Below, piece after piece: positions 26,042 to 33,722 of a stretch of DNA of 64,000 nucleotides; within the stretch, counting starts at the first letter, position 1, and every line of letters begins with the position of its first letter. The translations under genes and the position numbers were made by a program. Source of the stretch: Candidatus Iainarchaeum sp. (GTDB taxonomy: Archaea; Iainarchaeota; Iainarchaeia; Iainarchaeales; VGJJ01); assembly GCA_016699555.1 (NCBI GenBank), contig CP064981.1, positions 310,001-374,000 of the forward strand, read 5' to 3'. The notes under the pieces are model-generated. The model saw nothing but the letters and a program-made list of their open reading frames with translations. It was not told the DNA's origin and searched no databases.

Positions 26042-26052
26042 GGTTTTGAAAT

Positions 26053-26463
26053 ATGGCACGAAAGAAACACCAAGCAGTATTGAAGGCCAAGAAGAAAGAA
26101 GCCACTGCCAAGGCCACCATCCGCAAAGGAAAAGGAATAGTGCGCATCAACCACTTGAACCTCAACATCTACGGACCCCACTACGTCCGCGAGATGATCC
26201 GCGAACCCCTCGCATTGGCCGGGGATGCCGCTAACGACGTCGACATCGACGTCGAAGTCCAGGGTGAAGGATTCATGGGACAGGCCATCGCCATCCGCGG
26301 ATCCATCGCAAAAGCACTCGTCGATTTTACCGGCAATGAAAAGCTCAAGAAGAGCATGATCGCGTACGACCGCTTACTGTTGGTCGACGACCCACGCCGT
26401 GTGGAACCCAAGAAACCTCTTGGACCCAAAGCCAGAAAGAAGAAACAGCACTCAAAGCGATAA
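26053..26463 (+). CDS. rps9: 30S ribosomal protein uS9
   Basis: 136 residues. ATIRKGKGIVRINHLNLNIY, GEGFMGQAIAIRGSIAKALV, then RLLLVDDPRRVEPKKPLGPK and a C-terminal KHSKR-type basic end whose last Arg contacts P-site tRNA in the family. Confidence 0.96.
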   Translation: MARKKHQAVLKAKKKEATAKATIRKGKGIVRINHLNLNIYGPHYVREMIREPLALAGDAANDVDIDVEVQGEGFMGQAIAIRGSIAKALVDFTGNEKLKKSMIAYDRLLLVDDPRRVEPKKPLGPKARKKKQHSKR

Positions 26464-26484
26464 CCCAATGGAGATGTGAAAACC

Positions 26485-26679
26485 ATGATAATCCCCGTCC
26501 GATGCTTTTCCTGCGGAAAACCCGTAGCCGAATACTACGATGCATTCCAGGCCAAGCTCAAGAAGGGCGAGAAAATGGAAGACATCTTCAAGGAAATGGG
26601 AATCACACGCTACTGCTGCAAGCGCATGCTCTCGGCGCACGTGGAATCCATCGACGAGATCATGAAGTATAACGCCTAA
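26485..26679 (+). CDS. rpo10: DNA-directed RNA polymerase subunit Rpo10 (N)
   Basis: 64 residues from ATG 26485; GGAGATGTGA upstream sets this start rather than the in-frame GTG 26476. Signature MIIPVRCFSCGKPV and the paired cysteines RYCCKRM form the zinc-bundle of Rpo10/Rpb10, which stabilises the Rpo3 platform. Confidence 0.96.
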   Translation: MIIPVRCFSCGKPVAEYYDAFQAKLKKGEKMEDIFKEMGITRYCCKRMLSAHVESIDEIMKYNA

Positions 26680-26690
26680 AGTGATGTGAA

Positions 26691-27428
26691 ATGACGACTG
26701 AAACCAAAGACGAAATCCAAACCAACACCATCAACCCCGCCATCGAGAAATACCTCAAGACGGGTTCCCACATCGGAACACGCTTCAAGTCCGGGGACAT
26801 GGCGCGCTACATCTACAAGCAGCGCAGGGATGGATTGAAGGTATTGGACGTCCAGGTCATCGACGAACGCGTCAAAGTCATCGGAAAATTCCTTTCACAA
26901 TTCCCCGCCGACAAGATCGTCGTCGTTTCACGCCGCATCTATGGAAAGACCCCCGCGGAAGAATTCGCTTCCTCGATCGGCGCACGCGCATTGACCGGAC
27001 GCTTTGTTCCTGGAACGTTCACCAATCCCGAAGGAAAAGAATTCATCCAACCCGAAGTGGTTATTGTTACCGAACCCGAGTCGGACTTGCAAGCCATCAA
27101 AGAAGCGACCATCGCCAAAGCCGTCGTCGTCGCGCTCGCTTCAACGAACAACGTCTTGCAATTCGTCGACATGATTATCCCCATCAACAACAAGGGAAGA
27201 AAATCGCTTGCGCTCATCTATTGGTTGCTCGCCAAAGAAGTCTTGCGCGGACGCAATGAATTGCCCTCCGACGAGAACTTCGGAAAGACCGTCGAACAAT
27301 TCGAATACCCCCTCAAAGAAGGCGAAGAAGAAGAGGGAAGCGACCGCAAGCGCCGCATGAACCGCGGAAGACGCGGACCCTATGTTTCCCGCTATGAGGC
27401 CGCAGCTGGAATCGGCCCCACCCAATAG
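26691..27428 (+). CDS. rps2: 30S ribosomal protein uS2
   Basis: 245 residues. YLKTGSHIGTRFKSGDMARY, LDVQVIDERVKVIGKFLSQF, ALTGRFVPGTFTNPEGKEFI and DMIIPINNKGRKSLALIYWL identify archaeal uS2 (Sa-type). The C-terminus is first acidic (EGEEEEG), then Arg-rich. It is the last gene of the translation block and is followed by a T-rich stop. Confidence 0.96.
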   Translation: MTTETKDEIQTNTINPAIEKYLKTGSHIGTRFKSGDMARYIYKQRRDGLKVLDVQVIDERVKVIGKFLSQFPADKIVVVSRRIYGKTPAEEFASSIGARALTGRFVPGTFTNPEGKEFIQPEVVIVTEPESDLQAIKEATIAKAVVVALASTNNVLQFVDMIIPINNKGRKSLALIYWLLAKEVLRGRNELPSDENFGKTVEQFEYPLKEGEEEEGSDRKRRMNRGRRGPYVSRYEAAAGIGPTQ

Positions 27429-27439
27429 CTAGTCCATTT

Positions 27440-27458
27440 CTAATTAATTTTTTTCTAT
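27440..27458 (+). terminator. T-tract at the end of the ribosomal block
   Basis: A run of seven T residues (27448-27454) in an AT-rich 30-bp gap between the convergent uS2 gene and the minus-strand gene. Archaeal termination often needs only such a T-tract; no strong hairpin precedes it. Confidence 0.5.
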
Positions 27459-28241
27459 TTACGGATAGAATACTTTTCCATAGATGTCAATAATTGGAAT
27501 GGGATCTTTTCCTCTTCGCTTTAACATCGCTCGCGTGGCTTGAAGTAATACTTTTGGATCGGATTGCATGATTTGCAATCCCAAAATTGGATTCTTTCCT
27601 GTATTGCGTACATATCCCCACTTGTACCAGAGGTGCCCGCCATATGCGTTGCGGGGATCGAATGCTTTTTCATCGAAATAAACCACGCAATTGTATTTGG
27701 CTTCTCCACCATATTGTGTAATCTGATTGGCGATGGTGTGAAAAAAATGCCATTGCACATCTTCAGGCGACTCATTGCGTGAATCCACAAACCATTTTAC
27801 TTTTCTTTCGATTTTTTTCCCTGACATATCTTTTTCTTCATCACATGCAGCTTCCTGGTCTGCAAATGCATCTGTTTTTCCGATTTCCGTGAGCGCTCGC
27901 GCGAGACTGTCCGTACGCAATGGGAGTTTTTTTGCTTCGAGCAAGAGCTTCAACTTTTCTTTCGCGGATGCACGTTGGGCGGGAGTGGATTGAATCAATT
28001 TTTTCATCCTATGTGCTTCATTCGCATATGCGACTGCACGAAAACTCCTCTTAGCCCTACGCGAAACAAGGTGCAATTTTGCATGTTGAAGATCCTTCCA
28101 AGCCGTCAGTCGATCAAATCGCTTTCGCCATAACTGGTCTGGTTCACCTGTCTCTCCCAATCCTGGGCGACTGTGAATAGAAATAACGCGATTGACTTCT
28201 GCTCGAGTCACTCTTGGTCGACGTGGCTTATTCCCCTGCAT
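27459..28241 (-). CDS. hypothetical protein, basic
   Basis: 260 residues, no signal peptide or membrane segments. The N-terminal half is basic and helical (RKRFDRLTAWKDLQHAKLHL, RAKRSFRAVAYANEAHRMKK). The C-terminal half looks like a folded alpha/beta domain (KVKWFVDSRNESPEDVQWHF, GGEAKYNCVVYFDEKAF, GLQIMQSDPKVLLQATRAML) and ends IPIIDIYGKVFYP. I recognise no family. Its TATA box (ATTAAATAT) lies ~26 nt before the ATG, so it is a single leaderless unit diverging from purF. Codon use has more A/T-ending codons than the ribosomal genes. Confidence 0.6.
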   Translation of the reverse strand: MQGNKPRRPRVTRAEVNRVISIHSRPGLGETGEPDQLWRKRFDRLTAWKDLQHAKLHLVSRRAKRSFRAVAYANEAHRMKKLIQSTPAQRASAKEKLKLLLEAKKLPLRTDSLARALTEIGKTDAFADQEAACDEEKDMSGKKIERKVKWFVDSRNESPEDVQWHFFHTIANQITQYGGEAKYNCVVYFDEKAFDPRNAYGGHLWYKWGYVRNTGKNPILGLQIMQSDPKVLLQATRAMLKRRGKDPIPIIDIYGKVFYP

Positions 28242-28261
28242 GCACTCAACACCATTTGCCC

Positions 28262-28298
28262 ATATTTAATGCCTGGAGCTTATGGCATCCTTTTATTC
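28262..28298. promoter_or_regulatory. divergent TATA boxes between the hypothetical gene and purF
   Basis: On the minus strand ATTAAATATGG (about 28262-28272) lies ~26 nt from the ATG at 28241. On the plus strand CCTTTTATTC (28289-28298) lies ~26 nt from the GTG at 28320. Both predict leaderless mRNAs. Confidence 0.55.
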
Positions 28299-28319
28299 AT
28301 TTGAGGGTGCAAAGCTCTT

Positions 28320-29918
28320 GTGCCTACTGAAAAACTGAACGAGAACTGCGGCATTTGCGCCGTCTATCTCAAGAAGCCGCTAACGCAATATCCCCCGGGC
28401 GGGGTCATCTATTTCTTGCACCAGATGATGTTGCAACTCCAGCATCGCGGACAATTATCCGCAGGATTCACGACCTATGATCCCCAGCGCAATGAACTGC
28501 TGAAAACCCACAAGGGAAACGGGTTAGTGAATGAAGTATTCGGCAGCAACGATGCAACGTTTGCGCAGAAACTCCTGGACGAATTCGGAGGCATCGCGGG
28601 AATCGGTCACACGCGCTACGCCACTGCGGGCACTACCGGCTGCGACGAAGCACAGCCATTCGAAAGGATGCACAATCGCACGTGGAAATGGTTCTCCATG
28701 GCATTCAACGGCAACATCGCCAACGCCCAAGCCATGCAGGAAGAACTCAAGCAGAACCACTATTTCTTGAAAACTACCTCCGACACCGAAGTCCTGATGC
28801 ACAAGATCGCGCAAGGATTGGGGCCTGATTTCCCGCTTCCATTGCAGTCGGCATTCGAACACATGCAAAAGGACTTGGACGGGAGCTACAACATCGTATT
28901 CCTCAACGCGCAAGGCGAACTCGTGATCGCACGCGATCCCATGGGATTCAAACCCTTGTGCTACGCCAACACCCCTGATTTCTTCCTCGCCGCCAGCGAG
29001 AACGTCGCATTATTCCCATTCGTGCGCGAGGGAATCCAATATGTGCAGCCCGGAGAGATGATCGTCGTGCACGCGGACGGGACAATCGAGAAAAATCGTT
29101 TTGCGCCCGCACAGGAAAAGAGCGCCCACTGCATGTTCGAATGGGTGTACTTCGCCTCTCCCGGAAGCAATCTCGAAGGAAAAAATGTCTACGAAACACG
29201 CTGGCGCTTGGGAGAAGAACTGGCGCGCGTGGAAAACCTGCCCGTGAATGGGATGGAATACGTCGTCGTGTGCGTTCCCGAAACCAGCAAGCCGGCCGCG
29301 GATGGATATGCCTATGCACTAGGGCTGCCGTCCAAAGAAGGACTGCTGCGCAACCGCTATGTCGGACGGACATTCATCCAAGCCGGTGCATGGGGAGACC
29401 GCGTGCATGAAAAATTCTCGATCAACCGTTCGGCCATGGAAGGCAAGAAAGTCATCCTCGTAGAAGACAGCGTGGTGCGCGGCAACACCATGAAAGAACT
29501 CGTCAAACGTATCCGCGAAGAAGGGGGCGCACGCGAAGTGCACGCGCGCATCTCGTGCCCGCCCATCCTCAATCCCTGTTTCTATGGCATCGATATGAGT
29601 ACGTTTTCCGAGCTCATCGCGGCCAAGCACTTCATATCCGATCCTTCCTTGCCCCACCGCGAAATGAGCGGGGGAGAGATTGCCCAGATCAAGCGCGAAT
29701 TGGGAGTGGATTCGCTCATCTATTCCAACTGGGACGGACTCCTGCGTGCGCTCAAAATCGAGCAGAATAAGCTATGCATGGCCTGTTTAAACGGCGAATA
29801 TGGCACCAAACAGGGCCAAATTCTGGCCCTGGAAGCATGGAAAAAGCACCTCTCCGCAAGGACCGATGGGCAAACCCCCTCTTACTCTCCGCCCTCCCCC
29901 GCCAACGCCCTTAAATAG
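28320..29918 (+). CDS. purF: amidophosphoribosyltransferase PurF
   Basis: 532 residues; first committed step of purine synthesis (PRPP + glutamine to phosphoribosylamine). GTG start at 28320 set by the TATA spacing. A nine-residue propeptide precedes C10 in ENCGICAVY, which becomes the N-terminal nucleophile after processing. Glutaminase motifs HTRYATAG and SMAFNGNIAN; PRTase motif VILVEDSVVRGNTMKELVKR. Cysteines in ISCPPILNPCFYGIDM and LCMACLNGEY match the Fe-S ligands of the Bacillus-type enzyme. Prs at 61649 makes its PRPP substrate. Confidence 0.96.
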   Translation: MPTEKLNENCGICAVYLKKPLTQYPPGGVIYFLHQMMLQLQHRGQLSAGFTTYDPQRNELLKTHKGNGLVNEVFGSNDATFAQKLLDEFGGIAGIGHTRYATAGTTGCDEAQPFERMHNRTWKWFSMAFNGNIANAQAMQEELKQNHYFLKTTSDTEVLMHKIAQGLGPDFPLPLQSAFEHMQKDLDGSYNIVFLNAQGELVIARDPMGFKPLCYANTPDFFLAASENVALFPFVREGIQYVQPGEMIVVHADGTIEKNRFAPAQEKSAHCMFEWVYFASPGSNLEGKNVYETRWRLGEELARVENLPVNGMEYVVVCVPETSKPAADGYAYALGLPSKEGLLRNRYVGRTFIQAGAWGDRVHEKFSINRSAMEGKKVILVEDSVVRGNTMKELVKRIREEGGAREVHARISCPPILNPCFYGIDMSTFSELIAAKHFISDPSLPHREMSGGEIAQIKRELGVDSLIYSNWDGLLRALKIEQNKLCMACLNGEYGTKQGQILALEAWKKHLSARTDGQTPSYSPPSPANALK

Positions 29919-29943
29919 GCAAATTTCTACTTTTGGAGCGTCT

Positions 29944-30186
29944 ATGATCCTCCTCGATTTGGCTGAAAACATCCATATCGCCATCTCCATCTTCCTATTC
30001 ATCTGGCTCTACAACTGGGCCAAGGGAAGCGTGGGAAGCGCCAAACTGGCACTATTTTTGGCGGTAGTCATCATGTTCTTGACATTCTACTCCTACCCCG
30101 AACTCGTCTGGGCGCTCGTCGCATTATGGGCATTCACCACCTTCGGAAAAGACCTCCTCTCCAAAGTAGGGGTGTTCGAGAAATGA
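29944..30186 (+). CDS. small membrane protein
   Basis: 80 residues from ATG 29944, the distance expected from the TATA box TTAAATA that overlaps the purF stop (29909-29917). A longer frame opens inside purF but lacks a promoter. Two or three membrane segments are seen (AISIFLFIWLYNWAKG, LALFLAVVIMFLTFYSYPEL, WALVALWAFTTFG). No family recognised. It is the first of three consecutive small membrane-protein genes that look like one operon. Confidence 0.6.
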   Translation: MILLDLAENIHIAISIFLFIWLYNWAKGSVGSAKLALFLAVVIMFLTFYSYPELVWALVALWAFTTFGKDLLSKVGVFEK

Positions 30187-30214
30187 AACGATTGCATGAG
30201 AAGGAGTGACGCGC

Positions 30215-30586
30215 ATGGACTCATTCACCTACCTCATCGCCATCTTCGTCATGGCGTTCTCGTTCCAATTGAATATGCTCTGGATCTCCATCGCCGTCCT
30301 CATCTTCTTGCTCATCAGCCTGCGCTCCATCTCGGGGATATTGCTCACGCTCGTCACGGGAGCGGTATTCTTCGTGATGGGCAATTCCTTGCGCGATGAC
30401 ATCCTCTACATCGCAGTAGGATTAGTGGCATTCGCCTACTTCATCGGCGTCAAGCCCGCCGAAGAACAAGCCGGAGGGATGAGCCCCGAAATGCTCGCCG
30501 CACTCGGAGGAATGGGTGGCGGAGGCGAAATGGGCGGGATGGAAGGCATGGGAGGATTTGGCGGATTCGGAGGGGGAGGACATTGA
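30215..30586 (+). CDS. membrane protein with Gly/Met-rich tail
   Basis: 123 residues from ATG 30215, with AAGGAGTGA 8 nt upstream. About four hydrophobic segments fill residues 3-80. The last ~40 residues are Gly/Met/Glu-rich (repeated GGM and GGFGG), recalling the tail of the TPM-domain protein at 6270. Family not recognised. Its TGA overlaps the next start (TTGA). Confidence 0.6.
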   Translation: MDSFTYLIAIFVMAFSFQLNMLWISIAVLIFLLISLRSISGILLTLVTGAVFFVMGNSLRDDILYIAVGLVAFAYFIGVKPAEEQAGGMSPEMLAALGGMGGGGEMGGMEGMGGFGGFGGGGH

Positions 30587-30993
30587 ATGCGCGCACCTTT
30601 CTCATTCTTGTGGGAATTGTATTCATCGGATTAGTGACTAAAAACATCTTCTGGGCCATCGTCGCAGGACTCGTATTCTTTTTCTATGCCGTTTCGCTCG
30701 GCGGAAAAGCCGTGCGACATGGAGTGGCACGCACGCGGACGCGCATCAAAACCAAGATCAACAGCGATCTCGCGGAAATGGAAAAGATAACCGGAAAATA
30801 CCCCGCAGGATTCTTCGACCAAGCAGGCAAAGCCATCACCGAAAAAATGGGAGAAAGCATGGCGCCGCCCGGAGCCAAATCCTACAAGGACGCGAACCAC
30901 AACTACCGCTGGGCCATCCGCGATCCACTCGGAAAAGCAGGCGATGCGGCCAAGAAATTCTTGGACGGATTAGGGAAATTATTCGGGAAATAA
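30583..30993 (+). CDS. membrane-anchored hypothetical protein
   Basis: 136 residues if TTG 30583 is used, overlapping the previous stop as TTGA; GGGGGAGGA lies immediately upstream, so translational coupling is likely. Two N-terminal membrane helices (residues ~6-42) are followed by a soluble, mostly helical part with TRTRIKTKINSDLAEMEKIT and a Lys-rich end. Function unknown; third gene of the small-membrane-protein operon. Confidence 0.55.
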   Translation: MNARTFLILVGIVFIGLVTKNIFWAIVAGLVFFFYAVSLGGKAVRHGVARTRTRIKTKINSDLAEMEKITGKYPAGFFDQAGKAITEKMGESMAPPGAKSYKDANHNYRWAIRDPLGKAGDAAKKFLDGLGKLFGK

Positions 30994-30995
30994 GT

Positions 30996-31577
30996 TTATC
31001 GCTTCTTCAATTCAAAGACCAATTGCTGATTCGTCTCCAAGATCTTCTGCATCAAATTCTGCAACGCCGACGCGAGCGCGCGCAATTCCTGCGTGTCTTT
31101 GGAGACGTTCTCCATGCGGGCCTGGATCGTATTCACTTTCGTCACCAATGCTTGCATGTTCGCTGCATCGAACTTGTCGTGCAACTCCATCACGGACTGA
31201 TGCGTGTCCATGAGCTGTTGCCCGTGTTGTTCCAATGCCAAGTGCGTGATGTTGTCCTTCAACGCATTCTCATCCATGCGCTGTGCCTGGTTCTGCATCA
31301 GGCCCATTTGGATCTTCTCATTCGTCAACGACGCGATTGCCTCATGATCGGCGGGATCGAGCGCGGGAGTGGAAGGAGCAGCATTATTCGCCGAAAAAGA
31401 ACGCGGGGGAGCCGATGGAGGCGGAGTAGTAGGTGCGCTCGTTCCTCCAACGAGGTAAGCCTGCACCTGCTGCGGGGTCAACCCCAGATCCGCGAGCGTG
31501 GATTGGATGATTCCCTCGCTCAAACCCGCGTCACGCATTTTCTGGATGGTGTTGCGCACCAATTCTTCATTGACCAT
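30996..31577 (-). CDS. coiled-coil hypothetical protein
   Basis: 193 residues from ATG 31577; in-frame GTG codons at 31604 and 31595 are possible but lie too near the TATA box at ~31615-31624. An N-terminal helical module (EELVRNTIQKMRDAGLSEGI, QSTLADLGLTPQQVQAYL) of the short UBA-like type is joined by a Pro/Ser linker to a ~100-residue coiled coil ending FELKKR. A second coiled-coil gene (33220) lies across the HerA-like gene with similar architecture, so the three may form one complex. Function unknown. Confidence 0.6.
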   Translation of the reverse strand: MVNEELVRNTIQKMRDAGLSEGIIQSTLADLGLTPQQVQAYLVGGTSAPTTPPPSAPPRSFSANNAAPSTPALDPADHEAIASLTNEKIQMGLMQNQAQRMDENALKDNITHLALEQHGQQLMDTHQSVMELHDKFDAANMQALVTKVNTIQARMENVSKDTQELRALASALQNLMQKILETNQQLVFELKKR

Positions 31578-31614
31578 GTAACGACCGCTTTCCACGCCGC
31601 ACACTGCAAGGCGC

Positions 31615-31650
31615 GATTTAAATAGGAAAAACCCCTGCTATAAAAATCCG
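31615..31650. promoter_or_regulatory. divergent TATA boxes
   Basis: Minus strand: CTATTTAAATCG (about 31615-31624) serves the coiled-coil gene. Plus strand: GCTATAAAAATCC (31638-31650) lies ~28 nt before ATG 31674. The plus-strand transcript should be leaderless. Confidence 0.55.
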
Positions 31651-31673
31651 CGTTTTGGATTCCAGGAATACGC

Positions 31674-33209
31674 ATGCCACTATTCAAGATTGCACAAGGC
31701 CCATGGAACCTGCTCATGCAGGGGAGTATCCAGAATCACTTGCTCGAAGTGTATGTGAACCCCAAGAAATGGGTCTATGTCCAGATCCTCCAAAGCGAAG
31801 AAGGAAAATTCCGCAATGTCGTGTGCGAATTCTACAAACCATTTTATGCCATGGGAGAAACAACCGGGTTCGTGCAGACGCTGCCGCGAGAAATGCTGGT
31901 GTTGAGCAAGCACACCAAAGACGACACGCAAAATTATCTCATCCTCGGCTCGGGAGCCGTTTCAGTCCCCTATGAGGAGGAGTTGGTATTGGAACAGACC
32001 GATATCCTATTCAAACAGCTCGAAGTCAGCACCTCGCTCATGCGCGAGGTGGGAAAAGCCTATGATGTGCAGCTCAAGGATCTCACCGAATGCAATGAAA
32101 CGATCGCCAATGGATTCTTCTCCATCCCGCTACTCATCCCCGCGCTCGCCACCAATGCGCATTTCACCACTGCAGGAGAAATCACGCGCCACAATGCGAC
32201 GCCGGGAATGATGAACCCTGCCGCGCTCGCAGGAGAGATGGTGCTCGGAAACTTGCCCAATGGGATCCAAGCCAAAGAACCCATCTCGTTCTTCAAAAAA
32301 ACGCTCATCGTCAATGGAAGGATGGAACACCGCTTGCGCATGGCCCAGCTCATCATCGAAGGCGTGCTGTTGGCGGACATCCCTGTCGTCGTGCTGGATT
32401 GGAACGACCTGTTTGGCGTGATGCGCAACGCCAATCCCACCAACGAAGCCCTGCACAAGCAAAAAGTAGAACTCGACACGATGGGATTCCCGCTCAAAGA
32501 ATTCTCTATCCCCGAAAACGTCAAAGTGGATTTCCGTTATGCGGCACCCGAAGCCATGGCCGAAGTGCTGGGGATCCAGAACCATGAGCTGGGGCACGCG
32601 CTCATCGCATTCTTCAAAGACAACGCCATCGCATCCATCGAGGATGCCCAGCGCGTGCTCAAGCAACTGACGCCGAATGAAAGCATGAGCGCATTCCAGA
32701 TCGCCTCGCTCGCTCGTCTGCTGCGCCTGATCGAGAGCATGGCTCCTCATTTCTGGGACGGAAACAATCCCATCGAAGAGATCTCCAAAAACTGGTTCCA
32801 CAGCATCGGAAGGCTCGGGATCATCAAACTCCGCGGCGCCAGCGCGCCTTTCTCTCCCTTGTTGGTGCAGTCGCTCCTCAAGAACATCTTCGAGTACTAT
32901 CGCCAAAAAGGAACATCCGGAAAGATGGCCTCCCTCATCGTGTTGCCAGAAGCCCAAGGCCTTTTCGCATCCGACAAAAAACAACTCATCGCCTTCATCG
33001 CGCAAACCCTGCAGGAAAGCGCTTCGCTGGATGTGGGGTTCCTCGTCACCGCACCGCATGACATCGACGTGCCCGCCTCTCTGGGAAACGCATGCGAAGC
33101 CAAAGTGAGCATGATCAACGGATCCGAAGCCGCCGTGGACCTGGAAGGGAGGAAGAGCTATCGTTTGGCGATAAGGGATACGGTGTCCCAGCAAGTGACC
33201 AAGTACTGA
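31674..33209 (+). CDS. HerA-like P-loop protein lacking a Walker A motif
   Basis: 511 residues. The N-terminal ~180 residues are beta-rich, as in HerA/VirB4-type ATPases. At about residues 212-247, where HerA has its P-loop, the sequence reads TLIVNGRMEHRLRMAQLIIE with no GxxGxGKT, followed by the strand IPVVVLDWNDLF, which matches the HerA strand ending in DPHGEY. Later, ASLIVLPEAQGLF resembles the Walker B strand (usually IDEAH), with the acidic pair reduced to one Glu, and VGFLVTAPHDIDVPASLGNA resembles the following QxP segment. It is probably an inactive ATPase-fold structural subunit. Flanked on both sides by minus-strand coiled-coil genes. Remote assignment; moderate confidence. Confidence 0.5.
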   Translation: MPLFKIAQGPWNLLMQGSIQNHLLEVYVNPKKWVYVQILQSEEGKFRNVVCEFYKPFYAMGETTGFVQTLPREMLVLSKHTKDDTQNYLILGSGAVSVPYEEELVLEQTDILFKQLEVSTSLMREVGKAYDVQLKDLTECNETIANGFFSIPLLIPALATNAHFTTAGEITRHNATPGMMNPAALAGEMVLGNLPNGIQAKEPISFFKKTLIVNGRMEHRLRMAQLIIEGVLLADIPVVVLDWNDLFGVMRNANPTNEALHKQKVELDTMGFPLKEFSIPENVKVDFRYAAPEAMAEVLGIQNHELGHALIAFFKDNAIASIEDAQRVLKQLTPNESMSAFQIASLARLLRLIESMAPHFWDGNNPIEEISKNWFHSIGRLGIIKLRGASAPFSPLLVQSLLKNIFEYYRQKGTSGKMASLIVLPEAQGLFASDKKQLIAFIAQTLQESASLDVGFLVTAPHDIDVPASLGNACEAKVSMINGSEAAVDLEGRKSYRLAIRDTVSQQVTKY

Positions 33210-33219
33210 TCGCGAAAAA

Positions 33220-33687
33220 TCATTTCTTCATCTGTTCTTGGATCAGCTGCTTGACTTGATCGAGCGTGACGAACTTCATGGGGTTGAGGTTGTCGATGAT
33301 GTATTTCATCTCCTTCAACTCCTCCTGTTTCGCGCTCAGCTGTTGGACCTCTTCCAATTTCGTCTGCGTCTCCAGCAGGGAAGAATTGAGCGCCGTCACT
33401 TGCTTCGTCAGCTCTTGGATCAATTGCATGGTCTCCTGCGAAACCCCTTGCGACTGAGCCGATGCCACTTGCGTCTGCATGTCACGCAGGCGTTTGTTCA
33501 AGACAATGAGATTCCTTCCCAAAATCTTTTCGTTCCGCACCAAATACTTGATCTTTTGCGTGATCACGAGCAATGACGCATTCAGCGCGCGCACATCCCT
33601 CGAAAGCGATCCCGCATCTGTCCCTATGCCGGCGCGCGCCTGTTGGGGCGTTTGGGGCATGGCGGATTGAGGTGGTGGATTGGGCAT
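33220..33687 (-). CDS. coiled-coil hypothetical protein
   Basis: 155 residues. Pro/Gln-rich start, then a nearly continuous coiled coil from about residue 30 to 130 (ALNASLLVITQKIKYLVRNE, LQELTKQVTALNSSLLETQT-like heptads), ending with a short helix LDQVKQLIQEQMKK. No family recognised. Convergent with the HerA-like gene and divergent from DNA polymerase B. Confidence 0.6.
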   Translation of the reverse strand: MPNPPPQSAMPQTPQQARAGIGTDAGSLSRDVRALNASLLVITQKIKYLVRNEKILGRNLIVLNKRLRDMQTQVASAQSQGVSQETMQLIQELTKQVTALNSSLLETQTKLEEVQQLSAKQEELKEMKYIIDNLNPMKFVTLDQVKQLIQEQMKK

Positions 33688-33689
33688 GC

Positions 33690-33716
33690 ATTAAAAGAAA
33701 TGTCGGGGCTTAAAAA
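33690..33716. promoter_or_regulatory. interlocked divergent promoters of polB and the coiled-coil gene
   Basis: The 35-bp gap between ATG 33687 (minus) and ATG 33723 (plus) holds two TATA boxes. ATTAAAAG (33690-33697) lies ~29 nt before polB. TTTTTTAAG read on the minus strand (33708-33716) lies ~25 nt before the other gene. Each promoter overlaps the other transcript's start region, so simultaneous initiation should interfere. Confidence 0.6.
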
Positions 33717-33722
33717 ATACAA

